In this document: one piece after another, positions 36,384 to 45,648 of the stretch
How positions within the stretch are numbered: position 1 is the stretch's first letter
Layout: each line of letters starts with the position of its first letter
Source of the DNA: Catenovulum sp052056295
GTDB lineage: Bacteria > Pseudomonadota > Gammaproteobacteria > Enterobacterales > Alteromonadaceae
Direction: 5' to 3'
Length of the DNA stretch: 64,000 bases
Assembly (NCBI RefSeq): GCF_052056295.1
Contig: NZ_CP182493.1
Coordinates: 2,170,001-2,234,000 of the forward strand
Notes under the pieces: model-generated
What the model was told of the DNA's origin: nothing
The model's database searches: none
Seen by the model: the letters and a program-made list of their open reading frames with translations, nothing else
Translations under genes and position numbers: made by a program

Positions 36384-36785
36384 TTGTTTAAAACAAGCTT
36401 AACCAGTTTATTGCTAATTGTTAGCCTAAGTTGGCAGCCTAGTGCTATCGCCGAGCAACTTGATGCAAGCATGCAAGCTACTCCGGCTCGCTGCGTTGCA
36501 TTACACCAAGGGCAAACTTGTTATCAACTGGTTGATATTAACTGGCAGATAAATACAAAAGGCTCTTATTGTTTATTTATTAGCTCATCGGCTCAAGCTT
36601 TAACCTGCTGGCAACAAAGCGGCCAACAAGCTGGTTTTTTCCAATACGATGTGCAAAGTAATGAAGATGTCGTCTTTAGTATCAAAAATAGCTACTCGCA
36701 GCAAACCTTAGCCCAATTGCGCTTTGAAATTGCTTGGGTATACAACCAATCGCAACAAAGGCGTTCGTCATGGCGACTGTTTTAA
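36384..36785 (+). CDS. DUF3019 family periplasmic protein
   Basis: A 133-residue protein starting at TTG (36384), with GAGGA eight bases upstream and no better ATG. It has a signal peptide ending near SAIAEQ. The mature part has an Ig-like beta pattern with paired Cys (ARCVALHQGQTCYQL and GSYCLFI...LTCWQ) and ends in QRRSSWRLF, as DUF3019 proteins do. Its function is unknown. It lies between MipA and an OmpR-type regulator and overlaps the regulator by 16 bases, so its amount is probably coupled to the two-component system. Confidence 0.78.
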   Translation: MFKTSLTSLLLIVSLSWQPSAIAEQLDASMQATPARCVALHQGQTCYQLVDINWQINTKGSYCLFISSSAQALTCWQQSGQQAGFFQYDVQSNEDVVFSIKNSYSQQTLAQLRFEIAWVYNQSQQRRSSWRLF

Positions 36786-37480
36786 CAGACAAACTAAATA
36801 TTTTATTGGTAGAGGATGATCAGTCGCTTGCCCAATGGATCAATGACTACCTAGTTAGCCATAAGTTTAATCTTATCCATGCGGCTGATGGAGAGCAGGC
36901 GATTAAACTATTTAATCAGCACTCCGTAGATTTAGTTATACTCGATTTAAATTTGCCTAAACTCAGTGGTTTTGAGGTCTGCCAGCATATCCGCAGCCAA
37001 CAACCTACACCAATTCTAATGTTAACCGCTAGCAGCGAAGACAATGACGAAATAAAAGGTTTAGAATTAGGCGTAAGTGACTTTATGCACAAGCCCGTGC
37101 GCCCTCGGGTTTTATTAGCACACATTCAAGCCTTGTTGCGCCGTGAAAAACCAACAACCACAGAGCAGCTGCAATTCGGTCAATTGTTGATAGACAAAGT
37201 CAGCCGAGGGGTAAAACTAAACAAGGAAAAAATTGATCTTACGGCCAATGAATTTGATCTTTTATGGTTACTTGCAAGCCAAGCCGGTCAAATTGTTTCA
37301 CGGGAAACATTGTTAAAAGCATTACGTGGTTTGGAATACGACGGTTTTGATCGTTCGATAGATATCAGTATTTCGCGTTTGCGCAAAAAACTCGGTGATA
37401 CGGCACAGCCTTCAGAAAAAATAAAAACCATACGCGCCAAAGGTTATTTGTTTAACCAACAAGCTTGGCACGATAGTTAG
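36770..37480 (+). CDS. OmpR/RstA-type response regulator
   Basis: A 236-residue regulator from the ATG at 36770 (AAAGG eight bases upstream); the longer frame from 36734 lies inside the DUF3019 gene. The receiver domain (8-120) has Asp59 in ILDLNLPKLSG and the LTA and HKP switch motifs. The C-terminal winged helix (140-232) includes LTANEFDLLWLLASQAGQIVSRE and the recognition helix region DRSIDISISRLRKKLGD. It should bind ten-base-spaced tandem sites; GTTACAC repeats occur upstream of the MipA gene that begins its own operon, which implies autoregulation. Confidence 0.92.
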   Translation: MATVLTDKLNILLVEDDQSLAQWINDYLVSHKFNLIHAADGEQAIKLFNQHSVDLVILDLNLPKLSGFEVCQHIRSQQPTPILMLTASSEDNDEIKGLELGVSDFMHKPVRPRVLLAHIQALLRREKPTTTEQLQFGQLLIDKVSRGVKLNKEKIDLTANEFDLLWLLASQAGQIVSRETLLKALRGLEYDGFDRSIDISISRLRKKLGDTAQPSEKIKTIRAKGYLFNQQAWHDS

Positions 37481-37501
37481 CTGGCTCTAGGCTCAACAAC
37501 A

Positions 37502-38758
37502 ATGCGAACTTTCACTCTATCATTAATAACAGTGACTTTATGTGCGGCCATAGGTTTAGGCTATTTGTTAGATTATAGCTACTTAAAAATACAACGGCAG
37601 CAGCAACAAGATATCCAGCTCAATCAGCAACAAAGCTTTTTATTTGCATTAGCAAAACAACTGACGCCCGGCAGCCAAGTTCCCCCCCCGTTAACTTTGA
37701 GCTTAACCAATGTATCTGACTTCGCTTTACCCGCTGAGTTAACCACGCATATACAAACTGGTGAGCCATTATTTTTGCAGTCTAGCCAACAAATGTCGTT
37801 ACATTGGTTAGATACCAACAATCCACAACAGATAATGAGTTTGAGTTATCAACTACCCGCCGAGCAGTTAATAGCAGAACAAACAGCTGACTATAGATTA
37901 TGGTTCACACTGGTTTTTTATGCAGGTATCGCCTTGTTGGTTATGTTGTGGTCTGCCCCCTTGATCCGCCGGTTATTTGTTATCCAAGCTGCCATAAATA
38001 AATTTGGCAGCGGCGAACTCAGCCAGCGTATACCCAATAGCCATTTTAGTTACATTAAACAAATAGAAATTGGTTATAACCAAATGGCCCAGCGCATTCA
38101 AACCTTACTAGAAGACAATAAATTGCTCAGCCGCGCTGTCTCTCATGATTTACGCACACCCATAGCGCGTTTGCGTTTTGGTATAGATTGGCTCGAAGAA
38201 AAATTTGAAGACGATGCGGATGCACAGCAACATATAAACCGCCTGAGTCGTGACTTAGACGAAATGTCTAACCTAGTTGAAACCCTGTTGCAATTTGCCC
38301 GTTTAGAGCAACAAACAATTGCGCTAAAACTACAAAGCTACCGAGTAAAACAACAGCTACATAATTTATTGAAGGCCAGCAGCGAACATTATCCAGACAA
38401 AAATATTCAGCTAGATATTAACGACAATGCCAGTATTCAGGTTGATCATAACTATTTTAATATGTTGCTGAACAACCTAATCACTAATGCATGTCGTTAC
38501 AGTAAACAGCAAATAACAGTGTGTTTTAAACAAAACAAACAAAGCTGGCAACTCAACATAAATGACGATGGCAAAGGTATAGCTGCAGATATTCGAGACA
38601 AAGTTCTATTGCCTTTTTACCGTGAAAAAAATTCACAAGGTTATGGTATGGGGCTGGCAATAGTCGCGCGAATCGCCAAATGGCACAGCTTAGACCTGCA
38701 GTTAGATGAGTCAAAGTTGGGCGGTTTAAAAGTAACTTTGCAAGGAAAACATAAATGA
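37502..38758 (+). CDS. RstB-type sensor histidine kinase
   Basis: A 418-residue kinase with membrane helices at about 5-25 and 140-160, a periplasmic domain of about 115 residues, a HAMP linker and a HisKA domain with His215 in AVSHDLRTPIARLR. The ATPase domain has an N box (LLNNLITNACRYS), G1 (NDDGKGI) and G2 (GYGMGLAI). It follows the regulator gene by 21 bases and is its cognate kinase by position. The periplasmic part is encoded across an eight-C run (37682-37689), giving VPPPL. Its stop overlaps the next gene as ATGA. Confidence 0.92.
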   Translation: MRTFTLSLITVTLCAAIGLGYLLDYSYLKIQRQQQQDIQLNQQQSFLFALAKQLTPGSQVPPPLTLSLTNVSDFALPAELTTHIQTGEPLFLQSSQQMSLHWLDTNNPQQIMSLSYQLPAEQLIAEQTADYRLWFTLVFYAGIALLVMLWSAPLIRRLFVIQAAINKFGSGELSQRIPNSHFSYIKQIEIGYNQMAQRIQTLLEDNKLLSRAVSHDLRTPIARLRFGIDWLEEKFEDDADAQQHINRLSRDLDEMSNLVETLLQFARLEQQTIALKLQSYRVKQQLHNLLKASSEHYPDKNIQLDINDNASIQVDHNYFNMLLNNLITNACRYSKQQITVCFKQNKQSWQLNINDDGKGIAADIRDKVLLPFYREKNSQGYGMGLAIVARIAKWHSLDLQLDESKLGGLKVTLQGKHK

Positions 38759-39102
38759 AACTGAATACAAGATGGCAAAACTTACTGGTGGCATCAGCAC
38801 CTATCATTCTGGCAGCTTGCATAGTTGTACCGCAAAAAATTCAGTACTACGACAAAGACTGCCAAGTTGTCAGTAAAAAATACACTTTAACCACACAAGA
38901 AGCGCAAACTTACCGCCCCGTCGGTAACTGCTCAAATGATGAATGCGTAAAACAATTTGCCGGTGCTGTGTTTAGCGCAGTTATTATGGTGCCAATTAGC
39001 GCGGTTGTGTCTGGCTCTATTGTGATTGTCGGCAATACATTTTATTGGTTAGAAAAACAAGGTGAATGTATGTCAGTAATAGATGCTGATAACAACAAGT
39101 AA
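38755..39102 (+). CDS. Hypothetical lipoprotein of the MipA operon
   Basis: A 115-residue protein with a lipoprotein signal (lipobox LAAC, Cys near residue 22). The middle has four Cys (DCQVVSKKY, NCSNDEC, and GECMSV near the end) and a strongly hydrophobic stretch at about 70-92 (FAGAVFSAVIMVPISAVVSGSIVIVG), which is unusual for a lipoprotein. No family is recognised. It overlaps the kinase stop by four bases, so it is the fifth gene of the MipA-DUF3019-RR-HK operon. Confidence 0.65.
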   Translation: MKLNTRWQNLLVASAPIILAACIVVPQKIQYYDKDCQVVSKKYTLTTQEAQTYRPVGNCSNDECVKQFAGAVFSAVIMVPISAVVSGSIVIVGNTFYWLEKQGECMSVIDADNNK

Positions 39103-39190
39103 CAGCACTATAACCTCAAGATTTATATGGAAATATCCGTCAGCAAAGACTATGCTCAATAATCTGACTAATAGTTAAATTATTGGGCAT

Positions 39191-40363
39191 ATGGACACTA
39201 GCGAAGTACAACAACAAGTTCAAAAGCGCCAACAAACGCTTATGTATGCAGCTATAGCTGGGTGCATACTCACATGTATTTTGGGCTATTTTTCAGTGAT
39301 AGCCGCACTCTGTTGGGTCCCGATATTTTCTATTGGTGTCTATTTTTATAACCAACAACAGCAAACTCAAATCCAATTATTACTTCAACAGCAGTCAACT
39401 GAACAAATTAAGCTTGATCTGTCGCTGGGTTTAACCGAGCTGTCAGATGAAATATTCCCGATAGTCACCGAGCAAGTGGTGACAAGCCAAAACATGACAG
39501 CTGAGTCTATCAGTCATTTAATCGAAAAATTTTATCAACTGCATACTGATATTTCTGCAAGCTTAAACGAAACCAAAGACAACATAGGTGAAGGCAGTTT
39601 GCTCAATACGACAATGCAGCACAGCCGCGAAAAATTAAAAGAGATAGAAAAACGCATGCATACATTTGCAGCGCAACAACATCAAATTTTAGACACTTTT
39701 TCAGGTGTGCTTGCACAAGTTAAAGCACTACATAGTTTATCTCAGCAAGTATCTGAGATTGCCTCTCAAACAAATTTACTCGCGTTAAATGCCTCTATTG
39801 AAGCAGCCCGCGCTGGTGAGCAAGGGCGTGGTTTTGCTGTGGTTGCCGATGAAGTCAGAGCTCTAGCTAATACCTCTGGTGAAGCCGGTAAACGCATTAG
39901 CGAAATGGTTAAACTGCTCGAAGAAAAAATGTCTGATTCAACAACTCATGTGCAAACAATAATTGAAGGCAATGAAGCAACCTTAAGTAATTTCGAACAA
40001 ACTATCGAAGCCATACTTAACGACTGGTTAACCCTTGGAAAAAGCAACCAAACTTCGGCAGCAAAACTTTTACAGCTAAACCATGAAGTGTTGGAAGAAA
40101 TATCACAAATAATTATAGACCTCCAATTCCAAGATAGAGTTAGCCAAATTCAAGATTCAACCCTGTACGGTTTAGAAAAAATAGCTGCAAGCTTAAAACA
40201 ATCAGAACAGACGTGGCGTGATCTAGCTGGTGATAATTTACCTGCAATTGATATCGCAAGTTTAAAACAACAAGTGCAAAATAAATTCACCACTCACGAA
40301 CAAAAACAAATTACCAGCCAAGTCAGTGCAGCAGAAAAACGCAACGATATAGAGTTATTCTAA
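39191..40363 (+). CDS. Methyl-accepting chemotaxis-type protein without periplasmic sensor
   Basis: A 390-residue protein with two closely spaced membrane helices at the N-terminus (about 16-55) and almost no periplasmic loop. No HAMP domain is obvious. The signalling core is intact: VSEIASQTNLLALNASIEAARAGEQGRGFAVVADEVRALA (about 186-225). Near the C-terminus is IIDLQFQDRVSQIQ (about 315-330), a motif found in some receptor-like proteins and similar in pattern to the CheZ FQD region. It lacks a CheR-binding pentapeptide. It probably senses a cytoplasmic or membrane cue. It lies 13 bases before marC. Confidence 0.85.
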   Translation: MDTSEVQQQVQKRQQTLMYAAIAGCILTCILGYFSVIAALCWVPIFSIGVYFYNQQQQTQIQLLLQQQSTEQIKLDLSLGLTELSDEIFPIVTEQVVTSQNMTAESISHLIEKFYQLHTDISASLNETKDNIGEGSLLNTTMQHSREKLKEIEKRMHTFAAQQHQILDTFSGVLAQVKALHSLSQQVSEIASQTNLLALNASIEAARAGEQGRGFAVVADEVRALANTSGEAGKRISEMVKLLEEKMSDSTTHVQTIIEGNEATLSNFEQTIEAILNDWLTLGKSNQTSAAKLLQLNHEVLEEISQIIIDLQFQDRVSQIQDSTLYGLEKIAASLKQSEQTWRDLAGDNLPAIDIASLKQQVQNKFTTHEQKQITSQVSAAEKRNDIELF

Positions 40364-40376
40364 AGGCCAAAGCAGG

Positions 40377-41021
40377 ATGTTAGATTTAAGCGAATACTTA
40401 AAAATATTTATTGGTTTGCTCGCCATTATCAATCCAATTGGTGCAGTGCCTTTATTTATCAGTATGACCCACAATTTTAGCCAAGTAGAAACTAAAACCA
40501 CCTGCAATCGCGCTAGTTTAACTGTTGCGATCATTTTATTGTCTGCGCTGTTTTTAGGTGACCATATTCTCGCTGTATTCGCTATAACCATAGACTCATT
40601 TAGAGTAGGCGGTGGTATTTTAATTTTGATTATGGCAATATCCATGTTGCACGCCAGCACCAGTCCCATCAAACAAACCGAAGCGGAAGCGCATGAGTCA
40701 ATAGATAAAAGTGCGGTAGCCATTGTCCCCTTGGCCATGCCTTTGTTAGCAGGCCCGGGCGCTATTAGTACGGTTATTTTAGCCGCACATAAAGGCGATA
40801 CGATTGGCCATTATCTAATGCTGGCTGTTACTTTATTAATATTAACCGCTTGTTTATTTGCGGTATTACGCACAGCCCCTTGGTTAGCGACCAAAATTAG
40901 TACCACAGGCATCAACGTATTTTCACGCATTATGGGCTTGATATTATCCGCTATCGCAATTGAATTTATCGCCAATGGTTTACGTGGATTGTTTCCGTTG
41001 TTAACTGCAACTAATGGTTAA
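40377..41021 (+). CDS. MarC family integral membrane protein
   Basis: A 214-residue protein with six hydrophobic segments and the family signatures LLAIINPIGAVPLFISMT at the N-terminus and IVPLAMPLLAGPGAIST in the middle, ending in RIMGLILSAIAIEFIANGLRG. MarC/YchE proteins are inner-membrane proteins proposed as amino-acid or small-molecule exporters; the substrate here is not evident. It follows the chemoreceptor gene by 13 bases, and its 3' end overlaps the convergent S9 peptidase gene by 11 bases. Confidence 0.88.
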   Translation: MLDLSEYLKIFIGLLAIINPIGAVPLFISMTHNFSQVETKTTCNRASLTVAIILLSALFLGDHILAVFAITIDSFRVGGGILILIMAISMLHASTSPIKQTEAEAHESIDKSAVAIVPLAMPLLAGPGAISTVILAAHKGDTIGHYLMLAVTLLILTACLFAVLRTAPWLATKISTTGINVFSRIMGLILSAIAIEFIANGLRGLFPLLTATNG

Positions 41022-42960
41022 ACCAACTTAGCAGTCGTGCAAATAACTGCACATGATCTGTGCCGTTTTCTTCCCCACCTAAACAATCAGCCAAAAACAG
41101 CTCCACTTCACGGGCGAATAACAGCTGGTGATACCAGTTTGAAATATTATGATCATCCTCAAGCTCTAAGTAACGCACTTGTCTGCCCTGCTGTTTCAGT
41201 AAATTTACATATTTTCGCGCATGTTCAACACGTGTAATATAATCTTGCCTTCCATGCACAATCAGTTTTTTGCTGGAGCTTTGTTGGTCAAATTGTAGCG
41301 GCGAGTATTGATCCCATAAGCCTTGTTCCAACTCATCTTTGTCCGCAATAAATTGTTCAAATATTGTTGGCCTCCTACCTGGCATTTGCTGGTTTGCGGC
41401 CACTAAATCGTAAACCCCAGAATAAGATACAGTGCATTGGTTTGCTAAATTTTTATCCGCTATTAGCGACAAATAACCACCAAAGCTGCCGCCCATTAAC
41501 GCAATTCTATCCGCTGGTAAATTTAAATTATCCTCCAGCCAGTTGAAAGCAATGGTGATTTCATTAACCGTTAAGCTAATGTTGTTTTTAGCGCGCTCTG
41601 TGTATTCTCTGCCATAACCGGTAGAGCCGCTATAATTGAGATTTAGCACAGCATAACCTCTATCAAGCAACATACTCAGCATAGGATCATATTGGTTATG
41701 TACTCGCTGCCTTGGCCCACCATGAATTAGCAGCACAGCGCCTTTAATTGGTTTAACCTTGTTTTTGTTCAGGTAAGCATACACCTGATGACCCTGCGGC
41801 ATAGTTAAGCTTATTTCTTCAACTTGCGGTTGATAATATTCAGCTGAGTTATCAAGCTGCCCAGCTTCAATCAACTTAATTGATGGCTTAATTGATGATT
41901 TGGCTGTTTGCTGATCTGCTTGGTATAAATAAAAACTTTCACCATAAACATTCGAAAACTTAAACAAATAGCTGCCGTTGCTGTGGATAAAATGGTTCGC
42001 CGTTGCTGGCTGTATACGGCCATCTAGTTTAGCTAATGATTGTGCAAGCCATTGATACTCAGGCATTAGTGCGACAACCCCAGTGATATCTTGATACGCC
42101 AACGCTGCTTCGCCCGTGGTTTTTTCAAACAATACCCATTCAACATCGCGTGTGCCTGCCAGTTTATCAAAAGCGATAAACTGGCCATTTTTATCATGTT
42201 GGATTAACTGGCGAAAATCGTCTGCACAATTATTCAATGAATATAAATAATCATCTGTTGCCGCCAACACTCTTAGATAATGACCTGTTGTTTTACAGCT
42301 AAAATCTTGCCAACTCTCGCTTGAATTAAATTTACTCTGGACAAACTCACTGTCAGTTTTAGTGATAATCACCTGGCTATTAAACATGACCATAGAGCGT
42401 AAACTAGCAGGTGAAAACCTATCTATGTACGTGATCGATTGCTCGGGCAACTGATAGCTATACAAATCCACTTTTGTTGATTTTGCATCAGCCACATGAA
42501 CAAAATAAAAACCTTGCTGCGCCTTGGATAAATCGGTTGAATGAAAATAAATATTACCGCCGAGCTCTGGCACAATATCTAGCTCTTGCTCATTAACTAA
42601 ATCGTACATAAACAAACGTCTATTGGTGGTTACGCCGTTTTGTTTGATGCTAACGGGGGTTAACAAATATTGGTCATGCAACCATTCAAAATTTTGTCCT
42701 TGGTAATATTTAGGTAGGTCGTAGGTTTTAACGATGCCTGAAGTTAAGTCTTTAACCACAAAAACTGAGCTTATCCCTTCAACTTGATACCAACTGAGTT
42801 TTTTACCACTCGGGCTTAGGTAATAATTATAAGGGGCATCTTTTTTAATAAATATTTGATGCAACGGCAGCATCTTAGGTTGATTTGCCTTAAACGAAGC
42901 GCAACCACTGATAATCACACAACAACAGACGAAAATGAGTTTAAAAAATGCACTGGACAT
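41011..42960 (-). CDS. S9 family peptidase, lipoprotein
   Basis: About 649 residues from the ATG at 42960, which has AAGGA five bases upstream; the ATG at 42966 touches that site and is less likely. The lipoprotein signal ends in ISGC. A divergent propeller-like half precedes an alpha/beta hydrolase with LIHGGPR, nucleophile Ser492 in GGSFGGY, Asp573 in GRQDY and His604 in DDHNIS. It is related in plan to the peptidase at 2819-4750 but is lipid-anchored, so the two may act at different sites of the envelope. The LysR gene lies upstream on the same strand. Confidence 0.88.
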   Translation of the reverse strand: MSSAFFKLIFVCCCVIISGCASFKANQPKMLPLHQIFIKKDAPYNYYLSPSGKKLSWYQVEGISSVFVVKDLTSGIVKTYDLPKYYQGQNFEWLHDQYLLTPVSIKQNGVTTNRRLFMYDLVNEQELDIVPELGGNIYFHSTDLSKAQQGFYFVHVADAKSTKVDLYSYQLPEQSITYIDRFSPASLRSMVMFNSQVIITKTDSEFVQSKFNSSESWQDFSCKTTGHYLRVLAATDDYLYSLNNCADDFRQLIQHDKNGQFIAFDKLAGTRDVEWVLFEKTTGEAALAYQDITGVVALMPEYQWLAQSLAKLDGRIQPATANHFIHSNGSYLFKFSNVYGESFYLYQADQQTAKSSIKPSIKLIEAGQLDNSAEYYQPQVEEISLTMPQGHQVYAYLNKNKVKPIKGAVLLIHGGPRQRVHNQYDPMLSMLLDRGYAVLNLNYSGSTGYGREYTERAKNNISLTVNEITIAFNWLEDNLNLPADRIALMGGSFGGYLSLIADKNLANQCTVSYSGVYDLVAANQQMPGRRPTIFEQFIADKDELEQGLWDQYSPLQFDQQSSSKKLIVHGRQDYITRVEHARKYVNLLKQQGRQVRYLELEDDHNISNWYHQLLFAREVELFLADCLGGEENGTDHVQLFARLLSWFNH

Positions 42961-43012
42961 AACCATCCTTGTATTGTGAAAAGTCGCTGCTCAAAACAGG
43001 TTGGATTTGGTG

Positions 43013-43939
43013 TTAAACCACATCCACCTGCAATAACTCAGACATTCTGTCGTTTAATACGCGCCACACTTCATCTACCGCTTTACTACGCGCTTGTTTA
43101 CCTAAACAAACTAAATGAATCGGCATGGTATTTGGGTGGTGGTAATCGGTAAAAATAGCCACAAGTTTACCCGCGGCTATTTCTGGCTGAATTAACAAAG
43201 GGTCAACCATTAAAATGCCTTGGCCTAAACAAGCTAACTGTACCAATGTTCGGCCATCGTCTACTGTAACGTTTTGTTTCACTTGATAATTGATAATATC
43301 TCCCTGTTTATCAACAAACTGCCAATGGTTGAGACAAATATGTGCATTTTTAAAAATTAAACAGGCGTGTTTATCTAATTCTTGTGGTGTCGCCGGTGTA
43401 CCAAACTTATCTAAGTAACTTGGGCTGGCATACCAAGCCCATGACTTTTGACCAATTTTTCGTGCTATGAGTGATGAGTCAGGCAGTTGCCCCACCCGCA
43501 CCGCTATGTCGACCTTGTCTGCAATTAAATCAACCACATTGTCGGTTAAATTTAAATCGAGCGATATTTGTGGATAAGTTTGCGTAAGCTCAGCTATTAA
43601 TGGCAATAAAAACTTTTCCCCGATAACAGTTGAGCAACTTATTTTCACCCGACCAACCGCTTGTTGCTGGTGTTTCGACAACACTTGTTGGGTATTATTT
43701 AATACCTCTTTTAAACTTTCAGTTGCTTGCAATAAAGCCAAACCGTTTTCGGTTAACGACAGTTTTCGGGTAGAGCGCTGTAATAATCTCAGCTGTAAGT
43801 CATCTTCCAATTGCTGAATTTTTTTACTGACAGACGAGCGCGGTAACGCCAAAACATTCGCTGCTGCTTGAAAACTGCCTTGTTGTGCAACCAATCTAAA
43901 TAAGTACAAATTGGGTAAGTGTTTGTGTAATTCTTGCAT
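43013..43939 (-). CDS. LysR-family transcriptional regulator
   Basis: A 308-residue regulator with an N-terminal winged HTH (VAQQGSFQAAANVLALPRSSVSKKIQQLEDDLQLRLLQRSTRKLSLTENG) and a C-terminal substrate-binding-like effector domain (DIAVRVGQLPDSSLIARKIG, GRTLVQLACLGQGILMVDP). GAGGCGG precedes the ATG. It is divergent from a short-chain dehydrogenase gene with a 157-bp gap that carries a LysR-type operator, so it very likely controls that gene and itself. The effector is unknown. Confidence 0.92.
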   Translation of the reverse strand: MQELHKHLPNLYLFRLVAQQGSFQAAANVLALPRSSVSKKIQQLEDDLQLRLLQRSTRKLSLTENGLALLQATESLKEVLNNTQQVLSKHQQQAVGRVKISCSTVIGEKFLLPLIAELTQTYPQISLDLNLTDNVVDLIADKVDIAVRVGQLPDSSLIARKIGQKSWAWYASPSYLDKFGTPATPQELDKHACLIFKNAHICLNHWQFVDKQGDIINYQVKQNVTVDDGRTLVQLACLGQGILMVDPLLIQPEIAAGKLVAIFTDYHHPNTMPIHLVCLGKQARSKAVDEVWRVLNDRMSELLQVDVV

Positions 43940-43951
43940 TGCCGCCTCGTT

Positions 43952-43987
43952 ATTCGTTCCGCTACTTGCCTACATTCGTTCCGAATG
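43952..43987. promoter_or_regulatory. LysR-type operator (ATTCGTTCCG repeats)
   Basis: ATTCGTTCCG is repeated at 43952-43961 and 43974-43983, exactly 22 bp (two helical turns) apart. The second copy belongs to an inverted repeat, CATTCG-TTC-CGAATG (43973-43987), which fits the T-N11-A LysR box. It starts 12 bases upstream of the lysR ATG in the divergent gap. Confidence 0.65.
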
Positions 43988-44096
43988 AGAAACAAAGTAT
44001 TCATCCATAACCATCTAATCAGAAACAATTAAAACCAATAAACTCTGTTGTGTAAATAACCAACAGATTAAATTTATTCACAAAAAGGAAATAGCT

Positions 44097-44849
44097 ATGA
44101 ATACACAAACCGTTTTTATTACAGGCGCAACTTCAGGTATTGGTTTAGCAAGCGCAAAACATTTTGTTGACCAAGGCAAAAATGTTTTATTCACAGGTAG
44201 GGATGAAGCAAAAGTAAAACAGACAGAGCAACAATTAATTGAATTAGCAGGTAAAAGCCAAGTAACAGGGTTTATCTGCGACAATGCAGATTATGATCAA
44301 ATTAGCTCTTTAGCCGCACATTTAGCCAACCAACAAATTAAAATTGATAGTTTAATTTTAAACGCAGGGGTATTTTACCCAGCCATGTTTGCTGACAATA
44401 GCCAACAGATGATGCAACAAACCATGGCAATTAACTTTTTTGGTCCAGCGATTATGTTGCAAAGTTTTATCCCTGTATTGGCTAACCCGTGCAGCGTAGT
44501 TTATGTATCTAGCGTAGCAGTGGAAAAAGCTTGGCCGACTGCTTCAGTGTATTCCGCAAGTAAAGCAGCGTTTGAAGGTTTAACAGGCTCGATTAACTTA
44601 GAATTAGCCGCACAAGGCATACGGATAAATCATTTACGCCCAGGCGTCACTTTAACCGAAATTCAAGCCAAAGCTGGTATGTCAGACGAACAAATTGGCG
44701 AGTTATCCAACAACATGGCAGGCACCCCCATGGGCAGAATTTTACAGCCAGAAGATATGATTGCCGCCATTGATTATTTAGCATCAAATGCATCTAGCGG
44801 TATGCGGAATGCGGCAATACGTGTTGATGGGGGCTTTTGTTTAGGGTAA
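44097..44849 (+). CDS. Short-chain dehydrogenase/reductase
   Basis: A 250-residue classical SDR. The nucleotide-binding motif TGATSGIG is at about 10-17, LNAG at about 89-92, and the catalytic Ser-Tyr-Lys set is SSVAVEKAWPTASVYSASK. The C-terminal part ends in RVDGGFCLG, the usual SDR finish. An AAAAAGGAAAT site precedes the ATG. It probably reduces a small carbonyl compound with NAD(P)H in the cytoplasm. Control by the divergent LysR protein is likely from the shared operator. Confidence 0.9.
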   Translation: MNTQTVFITGATSGIGLASAKHFVDQGKNVLFTGRDEAKVKQTEQQLIELAGKSQVTGFICDNADYDQISSLAAHLANQQIKIDSLILNAGVFYPAMFADNSQQMMQQTMAINFFGPAIMLQSFIPVLANPCSVVYVSSVAVEKAWPTASVYSASKAAFEGLTGSINLELAAQGIRINHLRPGVTLTEIQAKAGMSDEQIGELSNNMAGTPMGRILQPEDMIAAIDYLASNASSGMRNAAIRVDGGFCLG

Positions 44850-44984
44850 TAATTCGTCGGCATAAACAGCCAAGACTGTTGATATCTTGTTGTAAATATC
44901 GCTACACATATGGTGCTATACAAACAAAAGTACCAGAACATAACTTTCGCAAAACCACGGTGAATACAATCCCTGTACGCTTTA

Positions 44985-45004
44985 CTTTTTCATTCATGAA
45001 AAAG
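44985..45004. terminator. Hairpin between convergent SDR and peroxiredoxin-like genes
   Basis: CTTTTTCAT (44985-44993) pairs with ATGAAAAAG (44996-45004) around a two-base gap, so the real loop is larger. It sits in the 229-bp convergent gap, where I see no convincing gene. The stem is AT-rich and lacks a clean T-run, so it is only a candidate terminator. Confidence 0.35.
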
Positions 45005-45078
45005 AAATTATGCTCTAAGTTATTGCTCTGGTGCTTTTGAGTTATCTATTGCGAAATGCAAGGTAAACGGCAAAAGTG

Positions 45079-45648
45079 TTACAAAAATTTCTGCAACACA
45101 GTGCGAATTTGTTCACCTGTTGGACGAGTTTTAAAGTCTTTATCCACATAAAACCATACCACTTCACCACCTTTTTTAACCAAAATAGTTGCCGGATGTG
45201 GCGTGGTTGCATCTTTTTTCAATCCTAAACTATCAACAAATTTAAGCTCAGGATCTGTTAAAAACAAATAACCTTGGCCAAACTGCTTCTGGGTATTTTT
45301 GGTTGTCGCTTCATCATCAGGGCTGATTGCGACTAAGCGTGTATTATGATTTTTGAGTTCAGGTAAGACAGCTTCAAACGATTCTAACTGGTCAACACAA
45401 AACGGACACCACTCACCACGATATATAACAAGCAATAAGTTTTGCTGATTGGCTAAGTTGCGTAAATTAAACAACTCCCCCTGCCCATCTTTTAATGCAA
45501 CAGACGGAATATTATCACCCGTATTCAGTGTAAAAGTTTCAACTGTTGTATATGTATCTTTAGTTAAATACCTATCTTCGATAGCCGCAACCGAGCAGCC
45601 CGCCAAAAACGCCAACAAGATAACTGGAACGAATTTTTTTAAATTCAC
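45079..45648 (-). CDS. Peroxiredoxin-like (AhpC/TSA) lipoprotein
   Basis: A 189-residue protein with a lipobox LAGC (Cys near residue 18). The thioredoxin-fold part begins with DNIPSVALKDGQGE and has the catalytic motif RGEWCPFCVDQLESF with Cys81 and Cys84, then VAISPDDEATTKN and a cis-Pro region (ATTPHPATILV). The CxxC pair suits a periplasmic thiol peroxidase or disulfide reductase. It is monocistronic and divergent from the CBS gene. Confidence 0.85.
   Translation of the reverse strand: MNLKKFVPVILLAFLAGCSVAAIEDRYLTKDTYTTVETFTLNTGDNIPSVALKDGQGELFNLRNLANQQNLLLVIYRGEWCPFCVDQLESFEAVLPELKNHNTRLVAISPDDEATTKNTQKQFGQGYLFLTDPELKFVDSLGLKKDATTPHPATILVKKGGEVVWFYVDKDFKTRPTGEQIRTVLQKFL

Noticed and set aside
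44837..45040. Possible 67-codon gene after the SDR gene
   Set aside because: It overlaps the SDR 3' end in another frame, has no signal or domain, and runs across a hairpin in a convergent gap.
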